NCBI GenBank assembly: GCA_033032175.1
Contig: CM065325.1
Span: 896,930 to 960,929, forward strand
Reading direction: 5' to 3'
DNA: 64,000 bases
Origin: Saturnia japonica
Taxonomy: Eukaryota > Arthropoda > Insecta > Lepidoptera > Saturniidae
Both the position numbers and the translations under genes were made by a program. The notes beneath the pieces were generated by a model. That model saw only the letters and a list, made by a program, of their open reading frames with translations. It did not search any database and had not been told where the DNA came from. Positions 1-10,689 of the stretch are shown here, in pieces. How positions within the stretch are numbered: the first letter of the stretch is position 1; each line of letters starts with the position of its first letter.

Positions 1-111
1 ACTACCATCTACGTATTCCCATAAATCGTTCTTTATTAAAACCGCCTGTGCGTGTACCTTCCAGGAATCATAGTTATTCCTACCAAGAACCTCGATCCTC
101 ACTGTAGTCAT
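1..111 (-). CDS. Ty1/copia retrotransposon Gag, N-terminal fragment cut by window edge
   Basis: Reading the minus strand from the ATG at 111-109 gives 37 codons without a stop up to the window edge. The peptide contains NYDSWK followed by AVLIKNDLWEYVDG, the N-terminal signature of copia-type Gag (the region around the DUF4219/gag-polypeptide domain), which builds the virus-like particle. The call is supported by the primer-binding site and LTR just upstream at 233-450 on the same strand. The start is the first ATG after the primer site. Only the beginning is visible, so whether the element is intact cannot be judged here. The family assignment rests on the motif and the primer site together, and I am fairly sure of it. 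Confidence 0.75.
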   Translation of the reverse strand, partial: MTTVRIEVLGRNNYDSWKVHAQAVLIKNDLWEYVDGS

Positions 112-232
112 GGTGCCGCCCTTTTCGCTGCTCCACTTACAATTGATCTCTTTGCACTTTTATTTGACGATCACATATGATAACTCTTCTTTCGTTATCC
201 ACCGATTTTATTTATATACTATTTATCGGCAA

Positions 233-246
233 CTGGGCCCCTAACC
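233..246 (-). promoter_or_regulatory. Copia primer-binding site (half initiator-Met tRNA)
   Basis: The minus strand reads GGTTAGGGGCCCAG. Drosophila copia is primed by the 5' half of initiator methionine tRNA and has GGTTATGGGCCCAG at this place; one base differs. It lies two bases inside the presumed LTR end and about 120 bases before the Gag start, the expected order. The tRNA sequence is from memory. Confidence 0.7.
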
Positions 247-248
247 AT

Positions 249-450
249 TGTAGCAGATTATGGGCCGGTAGCGTAGTGGAAGTTATTTGTAGTAATAAAC
301 AAAACCAGCATATAAAAGTAAAGAACAGGAAAGAACATATATATAAGGTAGCAAAAAGATCTTTTACACAACAAAAGAGAACTGTGTGACACATACCAAA
401 TTTAAAATATGGAAGGTACAAATTTATTATAAAAGAGTATCTACTCAACA
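249..450 (-). repeat. Presumed 5' LTR of the copia element
   Basis: On the minus strand the segment starts TGTTGAGTAG and ends CTGCTACA, so it has the TG...CA ends of an LTR, and it sits directly before the primer-binding site. It contains a TATATATATG stretch and an AATAAA. The inner end (249) is well placed by the primer site. The outer end (450) is a guess based on the TGTTG start, because the partner LTR is outside the window; a longer LTR reaching about 535 is possible. Confidence 0.45.
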
Positions 451-2825
451 GTATAAAGTGTCCTATCATCTTTCCTCTTCTCTTATATATGTTTTTCGTG
501 TCGTATCAAGAAGTCATAAGAAAGGCAGAGGATAGGAAACAGTGGCAAAACCGTACGACTGAGGAGACCAAATAGAAAATATAGACATAAGATATAAAAT
601 TTCAGTAGTTGTCCAGAGTTGAAATCTCTCGTATTTCAAACAATAGTTTAAAAACTACTATAATTGCATCATAATTCCATTCTTCATACTAACCATGGCA
701 CATGGTGTTTTTGTAACAATCTATTTTTAACAAGTTATTACAAAAAATCTCGAATTTTTGGAAACGTTAGAAAAAAATGTATAGGTAGGTACCCAACTTT
801 AACGTTTGCGCCAAATTAGTTTGAGAGCCTTCTATAACACGAAAACTATGGACTAAACATTTCTAGACTACATATTTCATTACTAAGACACTACTCTTCA
901 GATCCTAGGGCTAAACAAATTTATAATTAATACAGTCTAAAGATTGTTAAATAATTTTCAGCGAGTTGAGAAACAACATATAATCCATATAATATATATA
1001 TATATAACTCAATATTCATATTGTGCAAATATATTTATGTTTAATTATACTCATGGGTTTCATACGGGCGATATTTCTCAACCTTCCAACAAACTCGTTT
1101 CAAAGATATCTACACAAATAGGCAACGCTACCAGCACACAAAATTGGCGCCACGGGCTTAGACGAGCCAACGCAGCAATTTGTCAACAATGTTGATAACT
1201 GTGTTTGAGAAAATTGGACGATGTTTATAGTTAAGAACGTACACATTGTTTCTAATATTTACGTAATATGTATTTCACAGAAAAGTATAATTTTCAGCAA
1301 TAAAACGTTGTAAAACTCCCTTTTTCCTCAAATAATGTAAACATACTATAATAATTTCAATAACTTTTTTTTTTAATGAACGTGCCGACATTAAAATTCA
1401 TAATTTTATTACAATGTTACAAATCATAAAATACGATTTTGCAAATAATGTCTCCATTTAAAAAAGATATCTACTTACCATGATACTCATTAATAAGGTA
1501 GGCCATTTTAAAATGGACAGTTTATATTTGTGCGTTTAAATTCATCAAATAAGACACAAGGCTATAATTCTTGGGCCAGTGTACAGTCTGCAGCGTGGAA
1601 TGGCATTTTGTATAAGACGATTTTGTCTCAAAATTTATTTGAACGTTCGTTCGTGACGAACTCTGGACGACGAACGTTTATAAATACTTCGAGGGTATAT
1701 TTCAGAGACCGATGACATTTTATCTAAAATTATGAAATAAAATATCAGTCTTATCAAACTTAATTGTTGAGATATACCAAACATTATATTATTAACAATT
1801 CGATAATCTTTTTGTAGATCTTGTAACAATAATTTATTGCCAGGCTCTTTCTTTATTACGTACATTTTAATATAGCCTTATTTAAATAAAATAAAAACTT
1901 TAGTTAAGTTAACAGTTTAGTTTTTGATTTTGATCCAAAATTGTTCAATCAATACGATAAAATAATTACCTACCTATTTTCAAATCAAAGCATTGTTTCC
2001 TGAGTTTTTGAAATGAAAACTTCTATAGTACTGTTGTGATTTAAAACTCAAACGAAAAAGCAATACATAAAAAAAAAAAAACAAATAAATCTATAGGATT
2101 TTAGCTTGCGAGAGAAAGAGATAAAACACATTATACACAGTTAATGAAAGTCCTGATTTCCACGACTATTATCGTCGTCGAATTGGCCTAGCAGAGTGAG
2201 TACCAGACTTGTACACAGTAATGTATGTACAGTACAAGTGGTCAATAGTTCAAGTTCGGATGATTTAGAATTTTGAGATTTGTAAAAAGATATTTTTGTG
2301 TTTTTTGAAAGTTATACTTCTACCGCGTGTGAACTGCACACATGTTTTTTCTAAGTTACATTAACAGACCTTTTGAAATAGTTTACCTTTATGCCAAGAA
2401 AACCTATCATTTTTAAAAGTGTCTTCTTTACACTTAACCTAGAAACTTGTTTCGTAAAAGTAATATGTTATATTCGGTAACATTCAATTTAATCAACGCA
2501 ATGCAATACAAACATACACTAAATAATCTGAGTAAAATCGAATAATGTTATCGCTGTCTTTAAAAATAGACACCCATTACCCTTTTATTGAAGATTTCAC
2601 GATTTAATTTTAGCATTTAAACGTTTACGATCTTTGTCACCTTCCTTTGTAAAGACAATAGAATCAACAAAGCTCTGCCCTCTTTGATATGCGTTTTATT
2701 TTTGGACTATTTTCACGCCAGTGTCGAATGTTGCCAGGTGCTTGTGCAATCGTTGCTATAACTGTAAATGCAGGCGCCATGGAAATAATGATACGCGAAC
2801 GTACGTACAGACGCTTGTTATGAAA
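451..2825. other. AT-rich DNA with no gene recognised
   Basis: I see no coding segment, tRNA-like head or transposon end that I can defend. There is a short TA run near 994-1008 and several A or T homopolymers. Short open frames here are what AT-rich random sequence gives. Confidence 0.6.
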
Positions 2826-3170
2826 CTAGCTGCGTGCCGCGTTTACACTCGTGTATAATAATAAAATTAAATTATTGATAGAAAAAATAATATTTTCAGT
2901 TTAGGCATTCACAGTTCGACTCTCCTCGGTAATGCTTCGGCTCTTATCGGGGGCCAATCTCAACCCTTAATACTCTGGTCGTACCATTCGTACGTTCTAA
3001 CTTAGCCTACTTTTTGACCTGCAATTCGTATGGTAATTACTCTGCTCCTAAGAGTCGTAGCTTGATGTTAAATAGCGTATAAACTTTTTAATAAATAGGG
3101 TATAAAATTTTTTTTTTTTTCAAATCTTACTGGTATATCCAAAAATTAATGCTTTCAAGCAAACAAAAAA
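2826..3170 (-). mobile_element. Decayed Helitron-like element, 3' end at 2826
   Basis: On the minus strand the segment ends GCTAG followed by T, preceded by GC-rich sequence resembling the other Helitron-like ends here. Around 3040-3080 it carries the block 'gctcctaagagtcgtagctt' (plus strand), which matches the reverse of the 8054-8860 element. It is interrupted by unrelated sequence and its 5' end is unclear. Confidence 0.4.
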
Positions 3171-3284
3171 AAGTCTAGAGCGTTCTGTGCCGTATGATTT
3201 ATCCCGTGTTAAAACTTATAAACCTATCCACCGCACCGTTTTGAACACACCCATGTATAATGTTATCATTTTGCTCAGTATTCT

Positions 3285-3480
3285 CATTTCCCGTACAACT
3301 TTCTAGATTCTATAACGTTCATAGTAACTTCTCTGCTCTGTACGGTCGTATCTCGTAGCATAAGTTAGTATATATAACCTTATCCTTCCTCATCAAGTAG
3401 GCTATAAAATCCAAACAGTTTTTTTTTATCAGACTGGTACTTCGAGATATTTTCAACAAACATACAAGTGGAAATATACT
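3285..3480 (-). mobile_element. Second Helitron-like fragment, same family
   Basis: Plus-strand blocks 'ctctgctctgtacggtcgta' and 'aggctataaaatccaaacag', followed by 'actggtacttcgagatattt', correspond in reverse order to the interior and 5' part of the 8054-8860 family. No clean ends are visible. Confidence 0.35.
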
Positions 3481-5114
3481 TTTAATACGTGATGTGACGC
3501 GATGCGGATAGAAAAGGACAGAAGTATGCTATAAACCGAGATAGATAGACGTTTGCGTGGCCTTTTAAAAATATATTTATCCCTTTATAGTACTAGACAG
3601 ATAAATTAATTATGTTGACATGTCTAATAGGTACATACGTTTCGCAATGCTAGTAACTACCATAGTGTTGTTATTGTGGTAACCTTAATAAGTCAGCGAT
3701 AATTACGTACAAATGTGTAATGGGTAATTTCGTTTCGATTGTTATTCGATAGCTTTAGAGACGGCTGTGGTTAGCCCTGTTGCTTTGTATCAATAGTTTA
3801 TATGTCGGTGATGTTGTTTAGGTACGCATGGATTGAAACCGTTATTAACTACTAATATCCAAACATGACCAAACTTTAAAACTTGGCTAGTTTTCTTTTA
3901 CTTTGTACTTCACCTAAATATTTGAAATGTGTTTACAAATGTGTTTGATAGATGTCAAATAACTATATAACTGGGCAATTTTAGTAATATTACAGAGCTT
4001 CAAATTCATATAACTATTAATTTATGCAAAAAAAAAACATAGGAACATTTCAGAAGTACGGCTTTAAAATATTTGATTTAGTACCATTAAGTTCGAGAGC
4101 ACAGTGAATATGAACATCACGATATGTTTACATTTTATTACTTTCTCTTACATTCAGTCCTCAACTACATATATACTATTTATATTCTTATTCTAAAACG
4201 GTTAAAACCATTATTCAGGGATAATTCAGAAGAGTACAAACAAAGTATAGACTATATGTAATGGTAATATAGGCTAAATGCTACTCGCATTTCTTACGTT
4301 ATTTGAGCATCAGTCTGAATATTTGAATGTCCTAATATTTCTGTTCCATTTTATTGTGACATGTTGTGATTTCCACATGCATAAATAAATCGTAAGTACG
4401 AACAGCAACGGTACTATAAACTAAACTTTGGTATATTTAAAAAGTATTCGTGAGTATAGTATGCTAAAAATACTCTAAGGCTAGATGGTTCAAGCCATCC
4501 AAATATTTTACATCGACAATTATTTTAAGCGCTAATATCACGTTAGAAATTGCTAATTTAACGGCATACATAAATTTTAAGATTTAATTGAGTTATGATT
4601 ATTGCCATAATATAGTTCGCAGCTTAATGTGTTTACGTCATTTTCGAGTGTTGTTCTTAGGGTGTCGATGAAGTAAATAGATATCGATTATTTATCTTAC
4701 TATTGTGAATAATCGAATGGGGTTTGTGTATTGAAGCATAAATAATTGTATCGATATATTAATTTTTATATTAAATAAATAAATACAATGTTTATTTTCT
4801 CAATTATACTTAGGTTTATATATTGATTTAGACAATTAATTTCACACTATAGCAAATCAAACTTTATAATGTAATGCTGATAGTAGCAAGAAAGTAAAGG
4901 AAAAACAACTTTTGAATTTGTCTATTAAATCCGGAGTAACTCAAAGGTAACGCTCAAAGGCCTGTCCTGTGGATGGATACTTGTTTCAAGGAACTTCAAA
5001 TTTATACGAAATTTTAATAATTTGTTGTATGTTCTGCAAATCAGCTTTTCATATTTAGACCATAATAAAATAAACTGTAACAATCGACATCGATATTTCA
5101 AATTCATGCATCAC
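3481..5114. other. AT-rich DNA with no gene recognised
   Basis: I found no transposon ends and no coding segment with splice sites in this interval. The 60-codon open frame on the minus strand at 4925-5107 has no recognisable motif and overlaps the tail of the exon candidate at 5115-5300 in a different frame. Confidence 0.5.
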
Positions 5115-5300
5115 TATTGAAAACGTATTTTCGTCATCGCTCCCAGTTGCAGCTGCCACAATTTGTCCAACTCCGTCTGTGACATCTACAGTATCACGAA
5201 CGCTTGTCCGGGGAACTCTTGTGGATGTTAACAACATTGTTTTGACGTCGCCTCCTGTTTCCAGAATACGGACGACGGCGTTGTGTATGTTTTTCAGATG
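5115..5300 (-). CDS. Exon-like segment of unidentified product
   Basis: The minus strand has a strong-looking acceptor, a pyrimidine-rich run ending TTTATTCAG at 5301, then 62 open codons beginning HLKNIHNAVVRI. The segment is more GC-rich and more mixed in amino acids (VTDGVGQIVAAATGSDDEN) than the surrounding AT-rich frames, which is why I list it. A weak donor GTGATG follows at 5114; another exit further on is possible. The open frame continues to about 5055. I do not recognise the protein family. The segment could be an internal exon of a minus-strand gene whose other exons lie elsewhere, or a relic. The boundaries are inferred from splice motifs only. Confidence 0.3.
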
Positions 5301-5575
5301 CTGAATAAACAAGAATTAGATAACTCATAAATTATATGGTTGGATATCTATATAAATAAATCTGTAGTTCTATCTGTATGTGAAGGTATTTATAAACACG
5401 ATAGATATAACTATTTTATAAAACTTTTTCTTCTTTATATAATGGCAACGTGTGTGTAAACACAATTCCGCCAATGTCACGTATATAGAACCATAAAAAG
5501 ATATACATATTAGACGAATATGACATTGAAAAAATATTTGTCTGTCTGTTTATCCGAATTTAACAAAAAATTCCT

Positions 5576-5650
5576 GCTTGGTCCGATTTTTACGACATTT
5601 TGTAGAAGAGAAACTTATGTCATACCTCAATTGATAGGTTATAAGAATTG
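5576..5650 (+). repeat. Dispersed repeat fragment (cttatgtcat family)
   Basis: Contains 'gtccgatttttacgacattt' followed by 'cttatgtcatacctcaattg' and 'ataggttataagaatt'. The same string of motifs recurs near 10300, 10600, 20670, 40170, 43100 and 63640 in either orientation, so it is an old interspersed family. I see no terminal repeats in this copy. Confidence 0.45.
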
Positions 5651-5882
5651 ACAACAAACTTTTACAAATAACAAAAATAACAAAAGTACAAAAAAAGCTC
5701 TACCGATTTTGCTAAAAGTTTTGTACGCTCTAAGTACATAATTATCATTCCATAATTTATAATCTATAAGAATTATCAATAATATTTTATTAAAATAAAA
5801 GAAATTGTAAAAATATGAAAAAAAATCTGTGTAATTAACGCGTGCGAAAGATTTTTTTCCATTTTTACCACAACACTAACAG

Positions 5883-5888
5883 TTTATT
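5883..5888 (-). terminator. Possible polyadenylation signal AATAAA
   Basis: AATAAA on the minus strand, about 90 bases past the stop codon of the exon candidate at 5977-6167. It is a common hexamer in AT-rich DNA, so it only supports the exon call weakly. Confidence 0.25.
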
Positions 5889-5976
5889 AGTCCACATTCT
5901 TTGAACCACGGGAACATTTTGACAAGGACATTAATAATCACTAACGAAACTGAATCGTACCCAAAATAAACTATTA

Positions 5977-6167
5977 TCATTCGGTGCACATATGCGTTTT
6001 TGAAAACATAAAATCTTTCCGAACCGACGCGATGTAGCTCAGAATTGTGAGAACCAATCCAACGCAAAAGGTGGCAAAATACATCTCCAACCTGAATCCG
6101 GCATTATGTGCGGAAAAAATCCTCATTGTCTGAATTACGTGAGAGGAATCTCTGCACCGGATGGTCT
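5977..6167 (-). CDS. Possible last exon, product with one hydrophobic segment
   Basis: The minus strand has the acceptor TTTTTGCAG ending at 6168. The frame that follows is open for about 62 codons and closes at TGA (5979-5977). Two leading bases belong to a split codon. The peptide includes a polar start (TIRCRDSSHVIQTMRIF) and a stretch FATFCVGLVLTILSYIAS that could be a transmembrane helix near the C terminus. An AATAAA lies downstream. It might be the last exon of a minus-strand membrane-protein gene. I cannot name the family, and a decayed fragment is just as possible. The DNA just upstream (6313-6416) is a SINE, consistent with an intron. Confidence 0.3.
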
Positions 6168-6312
6168 CTGCAAAAATTATTATTATCTCTCCGCGATTTC
6201 TTTATACTCTAATATTACATCGGTATAGATGCAATTACTGGATATTGTTATAGTAAAAATTGGGGAAAGATTTTTTTTTCCTTTTCCTACCTTCATGGGT
6301 TTCACAGGTTTT

Positions 6313-6416
6313 TGAGTTACGACGTGACCCATGCTAATCTCAGTGGAAGGACTGGCTCTCAAGTGCAGCTGCTGGAACAGACCTATAGACGCTTGGTGAC
6401 AAATTTTCAATTTCAG
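6313..6416 (-). mobile_element. SINE-1 fragment (tRNA-derived family, body only)
   Basis: On the minus strand it reads 'gaaattgaaaatttgtcacc', then 'gcagctgcacttgagagcca', then 'gattagcatgggtcacgtcg'. The same blocks occur in the same order in the copies at 12391, 38669 and 48803. The tRNA-like head is missing. Confidence 0.6.
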
Positions 6417-6432
6417 GATGGCTGTTTGTCAG

Positions 6433-7441
6433 GCGGTCATTAGAAAATGCACTATCATTTTTTTTTTCATTTTACAATATTAATTAAATCTTCATGTTTC
6501 ATGTTAAAATTCATTTTCATGTTCTCTCTAGGTCTAAATATATAACAAATAAAAAATATAGATTGACATGTATTAAACCGTCTTTCAATTTTACTATGAA
6601 CATGAATGTATTGCATTGAAATAAGAAGAAAAAAGAAAGACCACCATTTCAACCGTTTTCCAAATTGACGCCGTTCGCGTTGGCTGGCTGCTCATTACAC
6701 TCAAAAACCTTACCGAATCGCGACAACAGTAAGGTTCTCTAGAAACAGTCATTTTGCCGAGCTACTATTAAAAAATCAATTCAATTATTAATATAATGTC
6801 GCATCTAGTCTACTTACTATGCTATCACTAGATCTATGTTCATCTATTGAACTTCCTTATCGTCCCTATTATCATTATCGTTTATTTGGATTTCCTTATT
6901 TCACTTCATAATTAGGTTTCAAGTCAAACTTTTTTCTTATTCCACGTTTATTTTATTTTCCCTGATTTACATTTATATCAATAGCTTATGTGATATCTAA
7001 TAATTTACTAACCTATGGCAGATAATTATGTCTATTTACTTTAATCTAAAACAAATAAAGAATGTGTTTTTGTATTGGTAAGTTTTCACCTACATCCAGT
7101 AGAATAGGTTAAAAGTAAACAATATTGAAATCTAGTTGTATAGTCTGTACCATCCCTTAAGTTGCCATGTTACTCGGTGTATAGGTAAAAGACGCTACCA
7201 CCGTATGTTTATGTACGGCTATAATTATTGGCGATAACCTACTGGTGCTTAGACTACACTAATGACGCATTTACTTTATACTTTACTTTTAAGATCTGTG
7301 TAAATAATGTTATTAATTCTGCAAAAAACCTTCTTACGAACCGCTCGTGTACAATTTTTTAAAATCCTCGCCAGCGCTCGGTACTAATCTATCTATATTA
7401 TTACTAACTGTGCTCGCGACTTCGTTCACGTTTATATTAAA
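6433..7441. other. AT-rich DNA with no gene recognised
   Basis: Nothing that I can support, apart from a weak 'actgtgctcgcgacttcgttcacg' style block near 7407-7432 that looks like a worn Helitron end next to the better one at 7442. Confidence 0.5.
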
Positions 7442-7740
7442 CTAGCTGTGCCTGCGGCTTCGCTCACGTGATCTACAAAATGCCATTGATCGGTCTAATT
7501 CGTTGTTTTTATTTGCGCGGGCCCCTAATTTTTTTTCTAAAATAATAGTATGTAACCTACGTTAAACCTTATAATATCAGCTATCTACCAGTAAAAGTCC
7601 CGGTAAAAACAGACAGATAGACGAAAAAAAAAAATGGGGTTTTTGTTAGAGGTATTTTATATAGGTACTTTCATGTGCATTTAGTAAAAAGCTGTTATTT
7701 TCACATTACAAAAAAAAAACAACATTTTTATTATTTGTAT
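7442..7740 (-). mobile_element. Helitron-like family 2, internally deleted copy
   Basis: Its 3' terminus on the minus strand is GCACAGCTAG followed by T, with GTGAGCGAAGCCGCAGGCAC before it, a short hairpin (GTG/CAC, GCG/CGC). The interior shares 'tcagctatctaccagtaaaa' and 'catttagtaaaaagctgtta' with the copies at 9323, 19663, 30395 and 37512. It is only about half as long as those, so an inner part has been lost. The 5' end is worn. Confidence 0.6.
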
Positions 7741-7884
7741 AGCAAATACGTAACAAAAACCTTCGCCATGATTAATCAGTTAGACCTAACAACTTTTAAA
7801 GCGATCGGTCAAACAGTGTTGGACTTTATCAATCTCTACACCATCAAAATGACTGCTGTGCCCAAGCGTGATAAATTTATTCTA

Positions 7885-8050
7885 TTAATTCTTCACCGCG
7901 TCGTCGCCAACGCACCCATTTCATAAGCCTGTCGGTTCTCAGTTCCCCTACTTGCTGCATATAGCTTGCTAGATTTATTGATGTTCATTAGGTACTGCTC
8001 CGCTCTTCAGAGTCATAGCGTGATGTTATAAAACCTATTTTGACCTCAAT
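7885..8050 (-). mobile_element. Helitron-like family 1 fragment
   Basis: Plus-strand blocks 'ttcaccgcgtcgtcgccaac' and 'ctgctccgctcttcagagtc', then 'atagcgtgatgttataaaac', are the reverse of the interior of the 8054-8860 element. The first block also recurs near 45599. Confidence 0.4.
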
Positions 8051-8053
8051 AAA

Positions 8054-8860
8054 TCTATACTAATATTATAAAAGTTAAAGAGTTTGTTTGGTTGAACGCG
8101 CTAATCTCAGGAACTGCTGATTCGAATGTAAAAAGTATTGGATTGCCCATTTATCGAGAAAGGCTATAGGCTATTTAACATCACGCTACGACCAGTAGGA
8201 GCGGAGCATCAATGGAAAATGTTGCAGAAAGGGGGGAAATATATTCCTTTTGAGAGTTTCCACTGCGTGCGCTGCGTGAATGGTTAAAAGTTACGGAACA
8301 ATAGTGTGTGACGGAATTGTTTCTCTTAAAAAGTGTAAAAAGAAGTCCGCGACAGCATATGGCTGATTCAGTATAACCTTTTTATGGTAATAAAATTTGT
8401 TCTATAGTAATAAATTATTTGCGAAGGTGTTTTTATATAAATGGTATTAATCCTTATCGAAATAAATACGTTATTCATCACAAGTATTTAATTTTGAACA
8501 AAATTGTCCTTTACAGTTATTGATTTAAATGAATATCTTAGGATATACATATCACAGTTTTAAAATAAATCGGCAGCAAAATAATGAGCAAGTATCGCGA
8601 GCGCATTTTTATTATGCAGAATAATGTGAGAAGCAGGCGATTTCTATAATACAGTACCTACGACCCACTCTCTCTCTCTCTTATATGACGCTGACGAAGT
8701 TGCGCGGGCCAGGTAGTAAGGCTATAAAACGCAAGAAGAATTTTTGAGATCCGACTGGCAGGTCCAGAAATTAGCGTATTTAATAAAAAAAAAAAAAAAA
8801 ACAATCTCTCGAGTAATATTAGTATAAATTAACAGGAACGAAGTCGCGGGTTATTGCTAG
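8054..8860 (+). mobile_element. Non-autonomous Helitron-like element, family 1
   Basis: The element starts TCTATACTAATATTATAAA and ends GAAGTCGCGGGTTATTGCTAG, with A before and T after, as expected for Helitrons inserting between A and T. Near the 5' end it carries 'gaacgcgctaatctcaggaa' and 'aaggctataggctatttaac', blocks I know as common in lepidopteran genomes. There is no coding capacity, so it would depend on a RepHel protein from elsewhere. Near 8705-8790 it contains a reversed piece of a related element, so it may be composite. Confidence 0.65.
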
Positions 8861-8861
8861 T

Positions 8862-9322
8862 ATAAAATATTTTGATGAAAATAACATTATGGGACATAAA
8901 TTATTCGAAACTCAAATAATTTAAATTTCGCACGTCTTTAGAAAAATCATCATAATTAAAAAAAATTCACGATTATGTAAAAAAAGATAACTAATAAAAT
9001 ATGTAATGTATTATAATTATTATTCATGAGAGTTTTGAGCCTTTGGATGTCTAATGATCGCCTCATGCGGGCTTATAACTTGAAAGACTCAAATCTACGT
9101 TTCAAAACTAAATTCCAAACTAATTTGTAGAGTCAACGCTCCTCGTGTAAGACAAAACTTTTTTAATCCTTGTTTTGTGTTCTTGGTTATTATAATAATT
9201 TGTTACTATTTTGAAAATTAAAAACATGAAAACAACTCGTTTGTTTAATTTATACATGGGAAAATATTTTTTTTCCATGTATTTTTATGATCGATTATCA
9301 CCAATGATATTTTATAAGTAGA
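8862..9322. other. AT-rich DNA with no gene recognised
   Basis: No motif, terminal repeat or coding segment was noted. Confidence 0.5.
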
Positions 9323-9931
9323 ATAGCTGTGCCCGCGGCTTCGCTCACGTAGATTATAGAATGCCATCGATCGGGCACACGCACGAGTTCAAGTCCGGTG
9401 AAGCTGTAAAAGCCGCAGCGGCTTCAGGTAAGGGCCTAAGGCTAACAGTACAGTCAGTTCTAAAAAAAAAAACACGCACGAATCTTGGTTAAAGGCAAAA
9501 ATGCTTATTATGGGTGTTTCTTTGAAGATAGTTATATACTCTTGCTGAATTTTTTGTAGGTCTTTTTAATCTCTACAATTATGTAGTACATTAATTTGCG
9601 ATATATCTTATGGTTTACTCAAGCCATTTACGTGTTCGAATTGATTCACCATGACCAGTTTTTTTTTAATTTTATTTGCACAGAGCCCTATTTTAATTCT
9701 TTTTCTAAAATAAAAGAAGACTAAGTTACTCCTTATAACATCAGCTATCCACTTGCAAAGTCCCGTCAAAATCGGTCCAAACGTAGATTACCCGGAACAG
9801 ACAGACAGACAAAAAATTCAAAAATGGGTTTTTGTTATAGGTGTCGTAGTACATACTTTCATATGCGTTTAGTAAAAAACTGTTATTTTGATATTACATA
9901 CAGATACTTCAAATTTATTAATTGTATACAG
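9323..9931 (-). mobile_element. Helitron-like family 2, long copy
   Basis: On the minus strand it runs from a worn 5' end, 'atacaattaataaatttgaa', to the hairpin GTGAGCGAAGCCGCGGGCAC and an altered end (CTAT instead of CTAG). It shares the complete interior order with 19663-20202, including 'ccgggtaatctacgtttgga', 'tggtgaatcaattcgaacac' and 'aacacccataataagcattt'. Confidence 0.65.
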
Positions 9932-10204
9932 ATACATCATTGATGCTCTTTAAATGGCATCGTGAATGAGCGGCAATTGCCCTCAGTTCACTTTCGACTG
10001 CATACCGGCGTGAGCGAGAAGATCATTTTATCTTTTTTTGATAACAGAGTTTCCGCCTTACGCTGTGATTTCCTATCCCTTTTATTACAACATGCTGATA
10101 ATAATATTTGTGCCGTTTTCAAATTATTTTTAGTGAGAGTATATCGCGTTTATTTATAAAACGTCATTGGTTATCACTATTTAAGTTAGCGAATTTTGTA
10201 TGTA

Positions 10205-10370
10205 TCTACATTAATAAATCAATAGTTCTGTCTGTGCTTGATTTTTTTTTTCAAATTTCCGGACAAATCATGTATGTTTGTATGTTCAGATTTAACTTAA
10301 AAAAAACGGCTTGACCGATTATGCCACGAAGCTTATGTCATTGCTTAATTGATGGACTATAAGAATATTT
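10205..10370 (+). repeat. Dispersed repeat fragment (cttatgtcat family)
   Basis: Contains 'aataaatcaatagttctgtc', 'ggcttgaccgattatgccac' and 'gaagcttatgtcattgctta', matching the family noted at 5576 and 40065. It is directly followed by a SINE-2 copy. Confidence 0.45.
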
Positions 10371-10562
10371 AATTCCCAGGTCAAGCAAAGTGTTACTTGG
10401 TTTTTCTATGAAATTCTCAGCAGCAGCTAGGAGTTTGGCTTTGGCAATAGGCTCGACCTCTATTACATGGGACCTAAAAACATACCCGGCGAACGGTGGG
10501 TGTATATTAGTACACCTCTACCTAACCCTTCTAGGAAACAGGCGTGATGGTATGTCGGTGTT
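10371..10562 (+). mobile_element. SINE-2, 5'-truncated copy
   Basis: Starts in the B-box region ('attcccaggtcaagcaaagt'), then 'ttctatgaaattctcagcag', 'tacatgggacctaaaaacat' and 'aacaggcgtgatggtatg'. It aligns with the full copy at 45742-45994 and the reverse copy at 34177. The tRNA-like head is missing. Confidence 0.6.
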
Positions 10563-10574
10563 GGTATAGTGTAT

Positions 10575-10680
10575 AAAACAATAATTGAAATATCAACCAA
10601 TTTTGATGAAATTTTGTAGATACATAGGAAGTATAAGTCATTCTAAACTGATAGGCCATAATAATTATCATTAATACATT
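10575..10680 (+). repeat. Dispersed repeat fragment (cttatgtcat family)
   Basis: Reads 'accaattttgatgaaatttt', 'aggaagtataagtcattcta', 'aactgataggccataataat', a worn copy of the same family as 5576 and 10205. Confidence 0.4.
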
Positions 10681-10689
10681 TATATGACC

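Noticed and set aside
6183..6410. 75-codon minus-strand frame with HLRASPSTEISM
   Set aside because: It runs through a SINE-1 fragment; the peptide is a by-product of the repeat.
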